Program-made: the position numbers and the translations under genes
NCBI GenBank assembly: GCA_963697205.1
Contig: CAVONB010000013.1
Location: 186,001-250,000, forward strand
Direction: 5' to 3'
From: CAVONB01 sp963697205
GTDB lineage: Bacteria > Pseudomonadota > Alphaproteobacteria > Rhizobiales > Hyphomicrobiaceae
Length of the DNA stretch: 64,000 nt
The notes under the pieces: generated by a model
Database searches by the model: none
Seen by the model: only the letters and a program-made list of their open reading frames with translations
What the model was told of the DNA's origin: nothing
In this document: one piece after another, positions 53,122 to 62,615 of the stretch
How the letters are laid out: each line of letters opens with the position of its first letter
Numbering within the stretch: position 1 is the stretch's first letter

Positions 53122-53631
53122 ATGAAGGCGACAGGATCGATCCGTCGACGCGGGCTGTGGAAAAGCCTCTCGGCGACAGCGCTCATCGCCGGTCTCGCAA
53201 CCGTCGCGCCACTGGCCCACGCCCAGACCACCGCCAACACTTCTCCTGGCCAGACCGACGCCCTGCCCAAGCGCCTCGCCTGCACTTTTTCGCAGGGCGG
53301 CACCTCAAGCTACGCCGACGGGACCTTCAAGCGCTCGACCCCGTCGCCGCTCGCATTCGAAATCGACGCCGTCGATCTCGCCGCCCAGACCGCGGCACTC
53401 AAGGCATCCTCGGGCGAGCGGGCAGCAGGCGAACTGCGCATCGTGCGCGCCCTCAACGCCAACCACTTCCTGGAGGTGGCCGCCGAAGGCTTCCTCAACT
53501 TGACCACTGTCTACGACCGCGACCCCAAGACCGGGCAGTGGCCGGCCGTTCATTCCCGCCACTTCGGCTTCTTCGGCCAGGCCGTCGTTGCTCAGTACAC
53601 AGGCGCCTGCAAGTCGCTCGATACGCCCTGA
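53122..53631 (+). CDS. Hypothetical exported protein
   Basis: A 169-residue protein with a signal peptide (RRRGLWKSLSATALIAGLAT, cleavage after AHA). The mature part starts with a Thr/Ser-rich stretch, then LACTFSQGGTSSYADGTF and FEIDAVDLAAQTAAL, LNANHFLEVAAEGFLNLTTVY and RHFGFFGQAVVAQYTGACK. Two cysteines may pair. No domain is recognised. Confidence 0.7.
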   Translation: MKATGSIRRRGLWKSLSATALIAGLATVAPLAHAQTTANTSPGQTDALPKRLACTFSQGGTSSYADGTFKRSTPSPLAFEIDAVDLAAQTAALKASSGERAAGELRIVRALNANHFLEVAAEGFLNLTTVYDRDPKTGQWPAVHSRHFGFFGQAVVAQYTGACKSLDTP

Positions 53632-53707
53632 ACAGGACTGTGGGCCACCCAGCCACGGGCCCCCGCCGCCCATTGCGCGCGAGCCCACGGCGCGGGATAA
53701 CCGCTTC

Positions 53708-55720
53708 ATGCTGAACAAGCTTCTCATCGCCAACCGCGGCGAGATCGCGGTCCGCATCGCCGCCACCGCCAACCGGATGGGCATCGCGACGGTCGCCGTC
53801 TTCTCCGACGCCGACCGTGGCGCCATGCACGTCCATCATGCCGACGAGGCAGTGCATATCGGCGCGGGGCCCGCGACAGAAAGCTATCTGCGCATCGATC
53901 GCATCATCGAAGCCGCGAAGGCGACCGCGGCCGACGCGATCCATCCCGGTTACGGATTCCTCGCCGAGAACCCCGCGCTCGCCGAAGCCTGTGCCGCCGC
54001 CGGCATCGCCTTCGTCGGGCCCAGCGCCGACGCCATGCGACGAATGGGCGGCAAGGCCGAAGCCAAGGCCATTGCCGAAGCCGCCGGCGTGCCGGTCGTA
54101 CCCGGCTGGCGCGATCCGGACGGCAAGATCACGAAACACGACGTCAGAAAGCTCCAGCGCGAGGCGACCCGCATCGGCTATCCCGTGCTCATCAAGGCGG
54201 TCGCCGGCGGCGGTGGGCGCGGCATGCGTCTGGTCGAACGCCCAGAGGATTTTGCCGAGTCATTGGAAAGCGCGGAACGCGAGGCGCTGTCCTCGTTCGG
54301 CGACGCGCGCGTTTTGATCGAGAAGGTCGTCGTGCGCCCGCGCCACATCGAGGTGCAGGTATTCGGCGACCGCCACGGCAACGTCCTGCACCTGTTCGAG
54401 CGCGACTGCACGCTGCAGCGGCGCAACCAGAAGGTGATCGAGGAAGCCCCCGCGCCGGGCATGTCAGTAGAGCTCCGCGACAAGATCACGTCAGCAGCTG
54501 TCGCCTGCGCCAAGGCCGTGAGCTACGAGGGCGCAGGCACCGTCGAGTTCCTGGTCGAGGGCGGCCTGCTCGGGCCGAAGGCGCCCTGGTATTTCATCGA
54601 AATGAACACGCGGCTGCAGGTCGAGCATCCTGTGACGGAAGCAATTACCGGCCTCGATCTCGTCGAGTGGCAGTTGCGCGTCGCGGCAGGTGAGACGCTG
54701 CCGCTGGTGCAGGACCAGATCACGATCCAAGGTCACGCCGTGGAGGCGCGGCTCTATGCCGAGGATCCGGCGAACGGCTTCCGCCCTCAGGTCGGCCGGT
54801 TGGTCGCGCTCGAGCTACCGGAAGCGGGAACTGGTGTTCGGGTCGACACCGGCTTCTCGACCGGCGACACGGTGAGCCCCTTCTACGACGCGATGCTGGC
54901 CAAGATCATCACCAGCGCTGGGACCCGTGACGAGGCCCTCGATCAGCTGAGCGGCGCACTGGCACAAGCGGCTGTCGCCGGACCACGCACGAATACGGCC
55001 TTCCTGAAAGCGCTCGTCGATGACGACGACGTGCGCGCCGTGCGTCTCGACACCGGATTGATCGGGCGGAAGCTCGAGGAGCTGGTGGGCAAACAGGCAT
55101 TCGATGCCGACGCCGCAGCCACGGGCGCCATGGAACTCTGGTTTGCCGACCGGGAATTGGCCCGCACCCTCGCTGGTTTCAACCGCCAAACGTTCGTGCC
55201 GACCCCATGGGACACGCCCCCTTTCCAGCTCGGCGGTGAAAGACGCATCGTCCGCGAGGTCATTGTCGACGGTCAGGCGATGAACGTCGAGATCAACGAT
55301 TCCGAAAGCGACCTGCCGACCTTGCGGTTCGTTGGGATCGACGCGCCGTGCAACCCCTACGACGAAAACGCCTCGTCATACCAAATGGACGACGCCGATC
55401 GCCATGCCCCCATCTACGTCATCCGCAACGGCCGCCAGACCGTCGTCGAGTGGCCTACCTACGACATCGACGCCGCCCTCGAATCCGGCGACGGCACGCG
55501 CATCACGGCACCGATCAACGGCCGCGTCGCCAAGGTGTTCGTCACCGCGGGCGACACCGTCGCCAAGGGGGATCGCATCGCCGTCATCGAAGCCATGAAA
55601 ATGGAGCACGTCCTGCACAGCGCGCGCGACGGCACCATCGCGACGATCGCGGTATCGGAAGGCGCGCAGGTCACCGAAGGCGCGCTTGTCGCGGCACTGA
55701 CGGAAGAGGAAGCCGCATGA
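53708..55720 (+). CDS. Biotin-dependent acyl-CoA carboxylase alpha subunit (biotin carboxylase + biotin carrier)
   Basis: A 670-residue protein from ATG 53708. Biotin carboxylase domain (1-450): MLNKLLIANRGEIAVRI, IHPGYGFLAENP, ATP loop VAGGGGRGMRLV, HIEVQVFGD, FIEMNTRLQVEHPVTE. A linking domain follows, then a biotin carrier domain with the biotinyl lysine in EAMKMEHVL. The layout fits propionyl- or methylcrotonyl-CoA carboxylase alpha; I cannot separate them by eye. The beta subunit gene nearest is pccB at 20 kb; none is adjacent. The stop overlaps the next start (ATGA). Confidence 0.88.
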   Translation: MLNKLLIANRGEIAVRIAATANRMGIATVAVFSDADRGAMHVHHADEAVHIGAGPATESYLRIDRIIEAAKATAADAIHPGYGFLAENPALAEACAAAGIAFVGPSADAMRRMGGKAEAKAIAEAAGVPVVPGWRDPDGKITKHDVRKLQREATRIGYPVLIKAVAGGGGRGMRLVERPEDFAESLESAEREALSSFGDARVLIEKVVVRPRHIEVQVFGDRHGNVLHLFERDCTLQRRNQKVIEEAPAPGMSVELRDKITSAAVACAKAVSYEGAGTVEFLVEGGLLGPKAPWYFIEMNTRLQVEHPVTEAITGLDLVEWQLRVAAGETLPLVQDQITIQGHAVEARLYAEDPANGFRPQVGRLVALELPEAGTGVRVDTGFSTGDTVSPFYDAMLAKIITSAGTRDEALDQLSGALAQAAVAGPRTNTAFLKALVDDDDVRAVRLDTGLIGRKLEELVGKQAFDADAAATGAMELWFADRELARTLAGFNRQTFVPTPWDTPPFQLGGERRIVREVIVDGQAMNVEINDSESDLPTLRFVGIDAPCNPYDENASSYQMDDADRHAPIYVIRNGRQTVVEWPTYDIDAALESGDGTRITAPINGRVAKVFVTAGDTVAKGDRIAVIEAMKMEHVLHSARDGTIATIAVSEGAQVTEGALVAALTEEEAA

Positions 55721-56157
55721 CCGTCCACCTGGTAAAGCTGTGCGTCGGCGCCGATTCCATCGAGGATCTGGCCCAGTGGCAGGCAAGCCGCCTCGCCGCC
55801 GCCAAGAAGGCAAAGCAGCCCCACGAGCTCTATCACCGCACGTTCCAGAGCCCCAAGCGCCGCGATGATCTCCTCGCCGGCGGCTCGCTTTACTGGGTCA
55901 TCAAGAGCGTCATCCAGGCGCGCCAGAAGATCGTCGATCTGCGCGAGGGTAAGAAGGACGACGGCTCGCCCTGCTGCCTGATCGTGCTCGACCCGACGCT
56001 CGTCACCGTCCGCCCCGTTCCGCGCCGCGCCTTTCAGGGCTGGCGCTATCTCGACGTCGACGACGCCCCTCCCGACGCCAAGGGCGGCAGCGGCAAGGCC
56101 ATCGCCGACATGCCACCGAAGATGCGCAAGGAGCTGGCCGATCTCGGGCTATTGTAG
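55717..56157 (+). CDS. DUF1489 family protein
   Basis: A 146-residue protein coupled to the carboxylase gene by an ATGA overlap. It starts VHLVKLCVGADSIEDLAQWQ and has HRTFQSPKRRDDLL.GGSLYWVIK, RQKIVDLR, CCLIVLDPTLVTVRPVPRRAFQGWRYL and PPKMRKELADLGLL. This is DUF1489, an alphaproteobacterial family with no known function. The overlap with a biotin carboxylase gene may hint at a link, but may be local. Confidence 0.88.
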   Translation: MTVHLVKLCVGADSIEDLAQWQASRLAAAKKAKQPHELYHRTFQSPKRRDDLLAGGSLYWVIKSVIQARQKIVDLREGKKDDGSPCCLIVLDPTLVTVRPVPRRAFQGWRYLDVDDAPPDAKGGSGKAIADMPPKMRKELADLGLL

Positions 56158-56288
56158 CGGATGAGACACATCGCTTGCGCGCAGCAGCGCTCGCCGCCCC
56201 GCGTGCGGACCACCCCCACGCCCCCGTCTTGCTCGATTTTCACCACGGGCACGAGCGTGCTGCCCGACCGCCAGAAAGAAGGCAGAGG

Positions 56289-56333
56289 GCCCGGGAGGTG
56301 TCCTCCCGGGCAGTTGCAGGGCGCCAGCCCTGC
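56289..56333. terminator. Two tandem hairpins between convergent genes
   Basis: First: GCCCGGGAGG-TGT-CCTCCCGGGC (56289-56311), ten perfect pairs. Second: GCAGGGC-GCCA-GCCCTGC (56316-56333), seven pairs. They lie between the DUF1489 gene (ends 56157) and the cyclase gene (ends 56367). No T-run follows, but the very stable stems suit a two-way terminator. Confidence 0.65.
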
Positions 56334-56366
56334 GGCGCGCAGCGCCACCATTGGCCGATCAACCGA

Positions 56367-57146
56367 TCAGTCGATCATCGCCACCGCGCGCGTCCACGCG
56401 CCTGACGCCTTCTTGATCTTGAACGGGAAGCAGGCGACCGTGAAACCCTTGTCGGGCAGCGTCTCCAGATGCTGCAACTTCTCCATGTGGCAGTAGGGCT
56501 GCTCGATGCCGGCGTAATGGCCTTCCCAGATGATCTTGGGGTTCTTGGTCTTCTCCCATTCCTTCGCAATATGATGGAACGGCGCGTCCCAGCCCCAGGC
56601 ATCGATGCCGCAAACGCGCACACCGCGCGACGTCAGATAGAGCGTCGCCTCGCGGCCCATGCCGATGCCAGCCGTCAGGTATTCGTCCGTGCCGATGCAC
56701 TCGGATGCGCGCGTGTTGACGAGCACGATGTCGAACGGCTTCAGCTCATGCCCGATCCGCTTCAGCTCCGCCTCCACCTCGGCGGCGGAGACGACGTGTC
56801 CATCCGGCAGCCGTCGAAAATCGAACTTGATGCCGGGACGAAAGCACCAGTCGAGCGGCACCTCGTCGATGGTCATCATCGGCTTGCCGTTCTTGTCGGT
56901 GGAATGGAAGTGGTAGGGCGCGTCGAGGTGCGTCCCATTGTGGGTGACGAGGTTGATGCGTTCCCACGACCAGGCCTCGCCGTCGGGCAGGTCGGAGACC
57001 TTGAGCCCGGGGAAGAACTTGCAGACGTCCTCCGCTGTGCCCTTGTTGTCCACGTACTCGATCTTGGGACGCATGATGTCGTGATCCATCACCGTCTCGT
57101 TGTCGAGCGTGGACGAGATATCGATGATCTTGGACGGAAGCTTCAT
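56367..57146 (-). CDS. Cyclase family protein (kynurenine formamidase-like)
   Basis: A 259-residue protein. The metal motif HNGTHLDAPYHFH fits the HxGTHxDxPxH pattern of the cyclase/KynB family. Other blocks: IIDISSTLDNETV, RLPDGHVVSAAEVEAEL, FDIVLVNTRASE, VRVCGIDAWGWDAPF, and KGFTVACFPFKIKKASGAWTRAVAMI. These are Mn/Zn amide hydrolases. Length and the extra W-rich part point to the general cyclase group rather than KynB. The substrate is unknown. Confidence 0.85.
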   Translation of the reverse strand: MKLPSKIIDISSTLDNETVMDHDIMRPKIEYVDNKGTAEDVCKFFPGLKVSDLPDGEAWSWERINLVTHNGTHLDAPYHFHSTDKNGKPMMTIDEVPLDWCFRPGIKFDFRRLPDGHVVSAAEVEAELKRIGHELKPFDIVLVNTRASECIGTDEYLTAGIGMGREATLYLTSRGVRVCGIDAWGWDAPFHHIAKEWEKTKNPKIIWEGHYAGIEQPYCHMEKLQHLETLPDKGFTVACFPFKIKKASGAWTRAVAMID

Positions 57147-57306
57147 GGCGTGGCGGTCCTCCGGGGTTTCCTCGTGATGGTCTCGTCAGTGGGCCGGCGA
57201 TCGACGGATCTGCCGCCCCGGTTGGGGGAAATAAGCGGTGCGCGGGCGCCGGGGTCAAGACATCTGGGCGACCCGTCGCATCCCACCCGCCGCATGCCGC
57301 GAGCGC

Positions 57307-57999
57307 TCAGGCCGCCACGATCCGTCCGTCGACGATGTGGATGCGCCGATCGGCGCGGGCGGCAAGGTCGAGATCGTGGGTCACCATCACGACGGCGCGC
57401 CCCATGTCGTCGACGATCCGGCGGAGCAGCGCCAGCACCTGTTCGCTCGAATGCGTGTCGAGATTGCCGGTCGGTTCGTCGGCCAGCAGCACGAGAGGCT
57501 CGTTGGCCAGTGCCCGCGCAATCGCCACCCGCTGGCGCTGTCCACCCGAAAGCTGTCCCGGCAACTTGTGGCCCTGGTCGCCCAGCCCGAACCCCGACAG
57601 CAGCTCGTCGGCCCGTCGCCGCATGTCCGCCTCGCTGCGCTGGGCCAGCGCCCGCATCGGCAGCATGATGTTGTCGCGCGATGTGAACTCCGGCAGCAGG
57701 AAGTGAAACTGGAACACGAAGCCGAGCGACGCCAGCCTGAGATGCGCGCGCTCGTCCTCGTCGAGACCGCTCGCCGGCCGCCCTTCCACCAGGACCTCGC
57801 CCGAAGTCGGCACGTCCAGGAGGCCGAGCAGGTACAACAGCGAGCTCTTGCCCGAGCCCGACGGCCCGGTAACCGCGATCATCTCGCCCTTACGCACGAC
57901 GAGGTCGATGTCCCGAACGAGCGTCACCGGCACTTCGCCCGAGAGCTTCTTCGTCACGCCGCGCATCTCGATCAGCGGCCCGCCGTCGTGCTTGGCCAT
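57307..57999 (-). CDS. ABC transporter ATP-binding protein (LolD/MacB type)
   Basis: A 230-residue ATPase from ATG 57999. Walker A GPSGSGKSSL, Q-loop FVFQFHFLLPEFT, signature LSGGQRQRVAIARAL, Walker B VLLADEPTGNLD, H-loop VTHDLDLA. Its start overlaps the permease stop (TGATG). Together with the permease and the HlyD-like protein it forms a three-gene export set on one strand. A frame extending upstream runs through the permease gene and is not used. Confidence 0.92.
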   Translation of the reverse strand: MAKHDGGPLIEMRGVTKKLSGEVPVTLVRDIDLVVRKGEMIAVTGPSGSGKSSLLYLLGLLDVPTSGEVLVEGRPASGLDEDERAHLRLASLGFVFQFHFLLPEFTSRDNIMLPMRALAQRSEADMRRRADELLSGFGLGDQGHKLPGQLSGGQRQRVAIARALANEPLVLLADEPTGNLDTHSSEQVLALLRRIVDDMGRAVVMVTHDLDLAARADRRIHIVDGRIVAA

Positions 58000-59234
58000 C
58001 ACGACGCGCCCCGGATGATCTCGACGGGATGCAGGCTTGCCGCCTTGCGCGCGGGCAAATAGCCCGCGATGGCCGATGCGGTGAGCGCGACGGCGCCCGC
58101 GATCGCGTAGTGCACCGGCGTGTAGTAGATCGGCAGGTGCGTCGCATCCATGAACGGACTCTTGAACTCGATCGAGCCCAGCGCCGCGCTCAGCACTACC
58201 CCGAGCCCCCACCCCACGATCATGCCCGCGATGCCGATCAGCATCGACTCGATCAGGAAGATGCGCCGGACGCGACGCTCCGTGAGCCCCAGAGATTTCA
58301 GGATGGCGATGTCGCGCGTCTTCTCGTGCGTGATCGTGGAGATGATGTTGTAGGTTCCAAAGGACGCCACCAGCAGGATCGCACCGACCACGGTGTACAT
58401 GATGAAATTGCGGATCTCGAAGGCCGACAGCAGATCCTCGTTGGCCTCCTGCCACGAGACCGCCTTGTAGCCGGTTGCCGCCTCCACGCGCTGCGCCACC
58501 TCGCGAGCAGCCAGGATGTCGCCCAGACGGATGCGGATCGCGTTCACAAGCCCGATTTGGCCGGCCAGGATCTGCGCGGTCTTGATCAGCGTGAACGCCT
58601 GGCTCTCGTCGGCCTGAGCGATGCCGGAATGGAAGAGCCCCACCACCGTCGCCGACATGACGCGGCCGTTCCCCGCCGCCAGCACGATCGTATTGCCGAC
58701 GCGCGCGCCGACCTTCTCGGCGAGTTTGTCGCCCAGGATGATCGCATTGGAGGCCTTGTAGAGACTGTCGAGCGATCCCTGACGGATTTGCGACGGCAGC
58801 TTGGAGACCGCCTGCTCGCGGCGCGGATCGACGCCGGTAATGCTCGCCGCCGTGTCGCGGCCGGCGTACCGGATGACGGCCTTCGATTGCACGGACGGAG
58901 CCACCGCGCCGTCGATCTGTCCTTCCAGGCTTGCCAGGATGGCATAAGGATTCTTGATCCCCGGCCGGATCGCGAGCGTGGACAGGCCGTGGATCTCCAC
59001 CGCGTCGTAGCGGCCCTGCGCCGGCTGCGGTGGCGGCGCGCGCCGCTCATCGCTGACGGTGATGTGCGGCAGGCTGTCGACCAGCTGGGCGACGAAATCG
59101 CGCTGCGAGCCCTCCATCAGCGCGGCCATCATGACCGAGAAGCCGACGCCCGTCGCCACGCCGAGGATGCCGACCAGCGTCTGTCTCAGGCGCGAGGTGA
59201 CATGCGTCCACGCGATGTCGAGCGTCAGGTTCAT
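57999..59234 (-). CDS. ABC transporter permease (MacB/FtsX type)
   Basis: A 411-residue protein. The first helix (about 20-40) is followed by a large periplasmic part (PHITVSDERRAPPP, IDGAVAPSVQSKAVIRYAGRDTAASITG), then three helices near the C-terminus: FIMYTVVGAILLVASFGTYNIIS, IFLIESMLIGIAGMIVGWGLG, AIAGAVALTASAIAGYLPA. HEKTRDIAILKSLGLTERRVRRIFL is the coupling loop of the FtsX family. Such permeases do not pump through the membrane but drive periplasmic export, e.g. of lipids or siderophores. Its ATG overlaps the HlyD-like gene stop. Confidence 0.9.
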   Translation of the reverse strand: MNLTLDIAWTHVTSRLRQTLVGILGVATGVGFSVMMAALMEGSQRDFVAQLVDSLPHITVSDERRAPPPQPAQGRYDAVEIHGLSTLAIRPGIKNPYAILASLEGQIDGAVAPSVQSKAVIRYAGRDTAASITGVDPRREQAVSKLPSQIRQGSLDSLYKASNAIILGDKLAEKVGARVGNTIVLAAGNGRVMSATVVGLFHSGIAQADESQAFTLIKTAQILAGQIGLVNAIRIRLGDILAAREVAQRVEAATGYKAVSWQEANEDLLSAFEIRNFIMYTVVGAILLVASFGTYNIISTITHEKTRDIAILKSLGLTERRVRRIFLIESMLIGIAGMIVGWGLGVVLSAALGSIEFKSPFMDATHLPIYYTPVHYAIAGAVALTASAIAGYLPARKAASLHPVEIIRGAS

Positions 59235-60427
59235 GAGCTGCCCTTGGCCGGCACGACCCGCACCCGGTCACCGGCCTTCAACGTGGCCGGCGGCGAGACA
59301 ACGACGTCGCTCGTCATGTCGAGCCCTTTGCGGATCTCGATCAATCGTGTGCCCCGCACCCCGGTCTCGATAGGCGCCTGCACGAGGCGGCCGTCGCCCA
59401 CGACGAACACCGCGCCATCCCTCAGCGCCGCCGGCGGGATCAGCATCGCGTCCTCCACCTCCTCGACCACGATGTTCGCCTCCACGGTCATGCCGACCTT
59501 GAGCGGCGTGGACTCCGGCAGCGCCAGATAGACCCGGAACGTCTTGGTGCCCGGATCGCCCTTGGGCGTAATCGTGGACACGGTCGCCGGCAGCGGCGCG
59601 CTGCCCTGTCCCTCGTGGCGCAGGAGCACCTTCTGGCCCTTCCGAACTTTCAGGATGTCCTCTTCGTTGACGTCCGCCGTCACGCGGAGCGGCTTGGGCT
59701 GGCCGATCCAGAAAAGCACGTCGCCCGCGCCCGTGCCCGCGATCTCACCAACCTCTCCGTCGCGCCTGAGCACGATGCCGTCGAGCGGCGCCCGCAGCAC
59801 CAGGTCGGCGATGCGCTCCTTCTGCGCCAGGATGCGCGCCTCGTATTCGCGGATCTGGGTCAGTTTCTCGTCGAGGCTGGTCTGCGAGGTGATCTTGCGC
59901 TCAACCAGCGGCCGCATCCTCTCGGCATCCTCCAACAGACGCTGGCGGCGCGCCTCGAGTTCGGAAAGAACGGCGCGCTCTTCCGCATCGTCGAGGCGAA
60001 CGAGCACATCCCCCTCCGCCACCGGCAGGCCTTCGCAGCGGCAGACATCGACGATGCGCTTGCGCACCAGCGTGACGACCTTGGCCCACACGACGGGCTC
60101 CACCACGCCGGTGGCGTAGACCACCTCGGCTGCCGACCCACGCACCGGCTTGACCGTCGAGACGGCCGGCAGGAACGCCGAGCGCAGCCACGCCGCCGCC
60201 ACCGCCAGCACCACCAGAAGCCCCAGCACGGCCAACGTGCGTTTCAGTGCCGGATGACCGGACGGGCGTGATGCGTCAGCCGGCTTGTGTGCCAAATTCG
60301 GAGCCGGCGGCTTGGCCGCTTTTTGGGGCGCTGTCGGCACGGGCGGCAAGGTCCTCTCCAGAAGTCGCCCGGACGTGGCAATCGAGCGGCACTTCGTCTT
60401 ATCGTCGCCCACCAGGATCGGCGGCAA
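59231..60427 (-). CDS. HlyD-family periplasmic adaptor
   Basis: A 398-residue protein. The start may be ATG 60427 or later, as the first 55 residues are Pro/Ala/Lys-rich. A membrane helix (about 65-83, TLAVLGLLVVLAVAAAW) is followed by a lipoyl-type half (YATGVVEPVVWAKVV), a coiled coil (about 150-200, AVLSELEARRQRLLEDAERM...), the other half (LRAPLDGIVLRRDGEVGE), and a beta barrel (DVNEEDILKVRKGQKVLLRHEGQ). It links the inner-membrane permease to an outer channel. No TolC gene is in the window. Confidence 0.88.
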   Translation of the reverse strand: MPPILVGDDKTKCRSIATSGRLLERTLPPVPTAPQKAAKPPAPNLAHKPADASRPSGHPALKRTLAVLGLLVVLAVAAAWLRSAFLPAVSTVKPVRGSAAEVVYATGVVEPVVWAKVVTLVRKRIVDVCRCEGLPVAEGDVLVRLDDAEERAVLSELEARRQRLLEDAERMRPLVERKITSQTSLDEKLTQIREYEARILAQKERIADLVLRAPLDGIVLRRDGEVGEIAGTGAGDVLFWIGQPKPLRVTADVNEEDILKVRKGQKVLLRHEGQGSAPLPATVSTITPKGDPGTKTFRVYLALPESTPLKVGMTVEANIVVEEVEDAMLIPPAALRDGAVFVVGDGRLVQAPIETGVRGTRLIEIRKGLDMTSDVVVSPPATLKAGDRVRVVPAKGSS

Positions 60428-60470
60428 CAGTGGTCGTCGTGTTGACCTCCGTCAACTCAGTCCCCCGCAG

Positions 60471-61958
60471 TCATCGGAACGGTGGCTCGTCGAAGCTCCT
60501 GAGCTTGCGCGAATGCAGCGTGTCGCGACGTTCCGCCAGAAGCTCCAGCGCCTTCAAGCCGATCTCCAGATGCTGCGCCACCGACCGCTCATAGAACGCG
60601 CTGGCAGCCCCGGGCATCTTGATCTCCCCGTGCAGCGGCTTGTCGGACACGCATAGCAGCGTGCCGTACGGCACGCGCAGCCGGTACCCCTGAGCGGCCG
60701 TGGTGCCACTTTCCATGTCCACCGCGATGGCCCGCGACAGGTTGATGCGCTTGCGCTCCTGCGTGAAGCGAAGCTCCCAGTTGCGGTCGTCGTTGGTGAC
60801 CACGGTCCCCGTTCTCAGCCGCCGCTTCAGCGCCTCACCTTTCTCGCCGGTGACCAGCCCGGCTGCGTCCTGCAGCGCCACCTGGATTTCTGCCAGTGCC
60901 GGGATCGGGATGTCCGGCGGAATGAGGCTGTCGAGAATGCGGTCCTGGCGCAGATAGGCATGCGCCAGCACGTAGTCGCCGATCTCCTGGGACTGGCGCA
61001 GACCGCCGCAGTGTCCGACCATCAGCCAGCAGTTGGGCCTGAGTACCGCCAGGTGGTCGGTGATGTTCTTGGCGTTGGAGGGACCGACGCCGATGTTGAC
61101 CAGCGTCACGCCTTCGCCGGTGTCGGCGATCAGGTGATAGGCCGGCATCTGGAACCGATGCCACGCCACGCCCGCCACGCGACGCTCGATCTCTGCGGCA
61201 TCGAGCCCCGGCACGATCTCCACGTTGCCGGGCAGAACGATACGCACGAACCGGCCCGCCGGCGCGAGCTGCGCCGTGCCCCAGCGCACGAACTGGTCGA
61301 CATATCGGTGATAATTGGTGAGCAGGATCCAGGGCTGCACGTGGCGCCAGTCGCTGCCGGTGTAGTGCACCAGACGGCGCAGCGAATAGTCGACCCTGAC
61401 GGCATCGAACAGCGCCAGCGGCAATGGCGCCGGCGGCGATCCGCCGAACGGGGTCCAATCGCTGTCGGCGATCTCGTCGCCCACCGCGGCGAGGTTTGGC
61501 GTCGGGAAGTGCCGGGCGAGATCGGCGGCCGTGATCCGCGCCGAAGCGAGTTCTTCGGCCCGCTCGACCACATAAGGGTAGGGGATCTCCTGGTTGGAAG
61601 CTTCCGCCTCCACGCGCGCCCCGTACTCCTCGATCAATGGCACCAGCTGTTCCATCAGGTAGCGGCGGAACTGGCGTGGGTGGGTAATCGTGGTCGCATA
61701 GACGCCCGGCCGCTGGAACTTGGCGAAGGCGCGTTGCGTCCGCGGCATCTGCGGCCCCTCGCGGTAGACAATACGCAGCAGAGGATAGCGGAACTGCGCC
61801 CGCGTCTCCCGCCCCGGCGGCTCGCCGTCCTTCAAGAACCGGTCGAGCGCACCCGTCAGCGCCGTGCTGGCGCTCGCATAAAGAGCTTCCAGCCGGTCGA
61901 TCACCTCGCTGGCCTCGGCCTCCGCTCGCGCTCGCTTTGTCTGTCCAGCCATGCCCAT
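60471..61958 (-). CDS. amn: AMP nucleosidase
   Basis: A 495-residue protein from ATG 61958 (or ATG 61952). It splits AMP to adenine and ribose 5-phosphate. The N-terminal half (about 1-230) is the regulatory AMP-nucleosidase domain (RTQRAFAKFQRPGVYATTITHPRQFRRYL, NQEIPYPYVVE). The C-terminal half is a purine-phosphorylase fold (LVNIGVGPSNAKNITDHLAVLRP, MVGHCGGLRQSQEIGDYVLAHAYLRQDR, AVDMESGTTAAQGYR, LCVSDKPLHGEIK). The active-site acid lies in the DMESGT part. Confidence 0.95.
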   Translation of the reverse strand: MGMAGQTKRARAEAEASEVIDRLEALYASASTALTGALDRFLKDGEPPGRETRAQFRYPLLRIVYREGPQMPRTQRAFAKFQRPGVYATTITHPRQFRRYLMEQLVPLIEEYGARVEAEASNQEIPYPYVVERAEELASARITAADLARHFPTPNLAAVGDEIADSDWTPFGGSPPAPLPLALFDAVRVDYSLRRLVHYTGSDWRHVQPWILLTNYHRYVDQFVRWGTAQLAPAGRFVRIVLPGNVEIVPGLDAAEIERRVAGVAWHRFQMPAYHLIADTGEGVTLVNIGVGPSNAKNITDHLAVLRPNCWLMVGHCGGLRQSQEIGDYVLAHAYLRQDRILDSLIPPDIPIPALAEIQVALQDAAGLVTGEKGEALKRRLRTGTVVTNDDRNWELRFTQERKRINLSRAIAVDMESGTTAAQGYRLRVPYGTLLCVSDKPLHGEIKMPGAASAFYERSVAQHLEIGLKALELLAERRDTLHSRKLRSFDEPPFR

Positions 61959-62177
61959 CAGCCTCGTGGCGCCACGCCCGCTTACCCCCCACTCTAGCGC
62001 ACGCGTCACCGCGTTGGCACACGATCCCGCCCCGCGCCCGGCCGCCCGCTTTTTGCGCCTCCCAGCATGAAATCTTTGTAACGAGCCTTGAAGCCGCCGT
62101 TGTCCTATTTATCTGTGATCGCTCAGCGCCCGGACTCTGATGTGTTGCCGGGACTACAGGATCGGGAGGGTCCCTCG

Positions 62178-62615
62178 ATGAAGATGAGCCGACGCATCTT
62201 TCTTGGCGCCGCGGCGACGACGCCGTTCCAGGCCAAGGAACTGGCGCACGAAGCCGCGCGCAAGCTTTCCGAAGCTTCCACCATGGAGGCCATCGGATCG
62301 AGCTATTACTCCGACAGCCTCTACACCGGCATCTCCACGCCGGTCGCCGAAGCACCCATGCGCTCCCTGTGGGATGCGATCAAGGAACTCGGCGTGCCCG
62401 ACTGGAAGCAGGAGGATCTGCGCGAGGACGCCCGCCGCAACCGCACGCTGGACCCCGACATCGCCTCCCTGCGCAGCGTCTCCTTGTCTGCAAAAATGCA
62501 AATGCAGTGGGACCGCAACTACAACACGCTGGTCAAGCGCGCCCTCCGCCAAACCCAGCTGGAGCGCATGAAACGCGGCTGGTTCGAGAGCAATACCGAC
62601 GTGACCGAGTATTAA
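62178..62615 (+). CDS. Hypothetical protein
   Basis: A 145-residue protein from ATG 62178 (GGGAGGG upstream). It begins KMSRRIFLGAAATTP, which looks a little like a short Tat signal though the hydrophobic part is weak, and then a charged, mainly helical sequence (LAHEAARKLSEASTMEAIGS, MRSLWDAIKELGVPDWKQEDLREDARRNR, RQTQLERMKRGWFES). The pattern resembles phage-related small proteins but nothing else phage-like is nearby. No function can be given. Confidence 0.6.
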   Translation: MKMSRRIFLGAAATTPFQAKELAHEAARKLSEASTMEAIGSSYYSDSLYTGISTPVAEAPMRSLWDAIKELGVPDWKQEDLREDARRNRTLDPDIASLRSVSLSAKMQMQWDRNYNTLVKRALRQTQLERMKRGWFESNTDVTEY

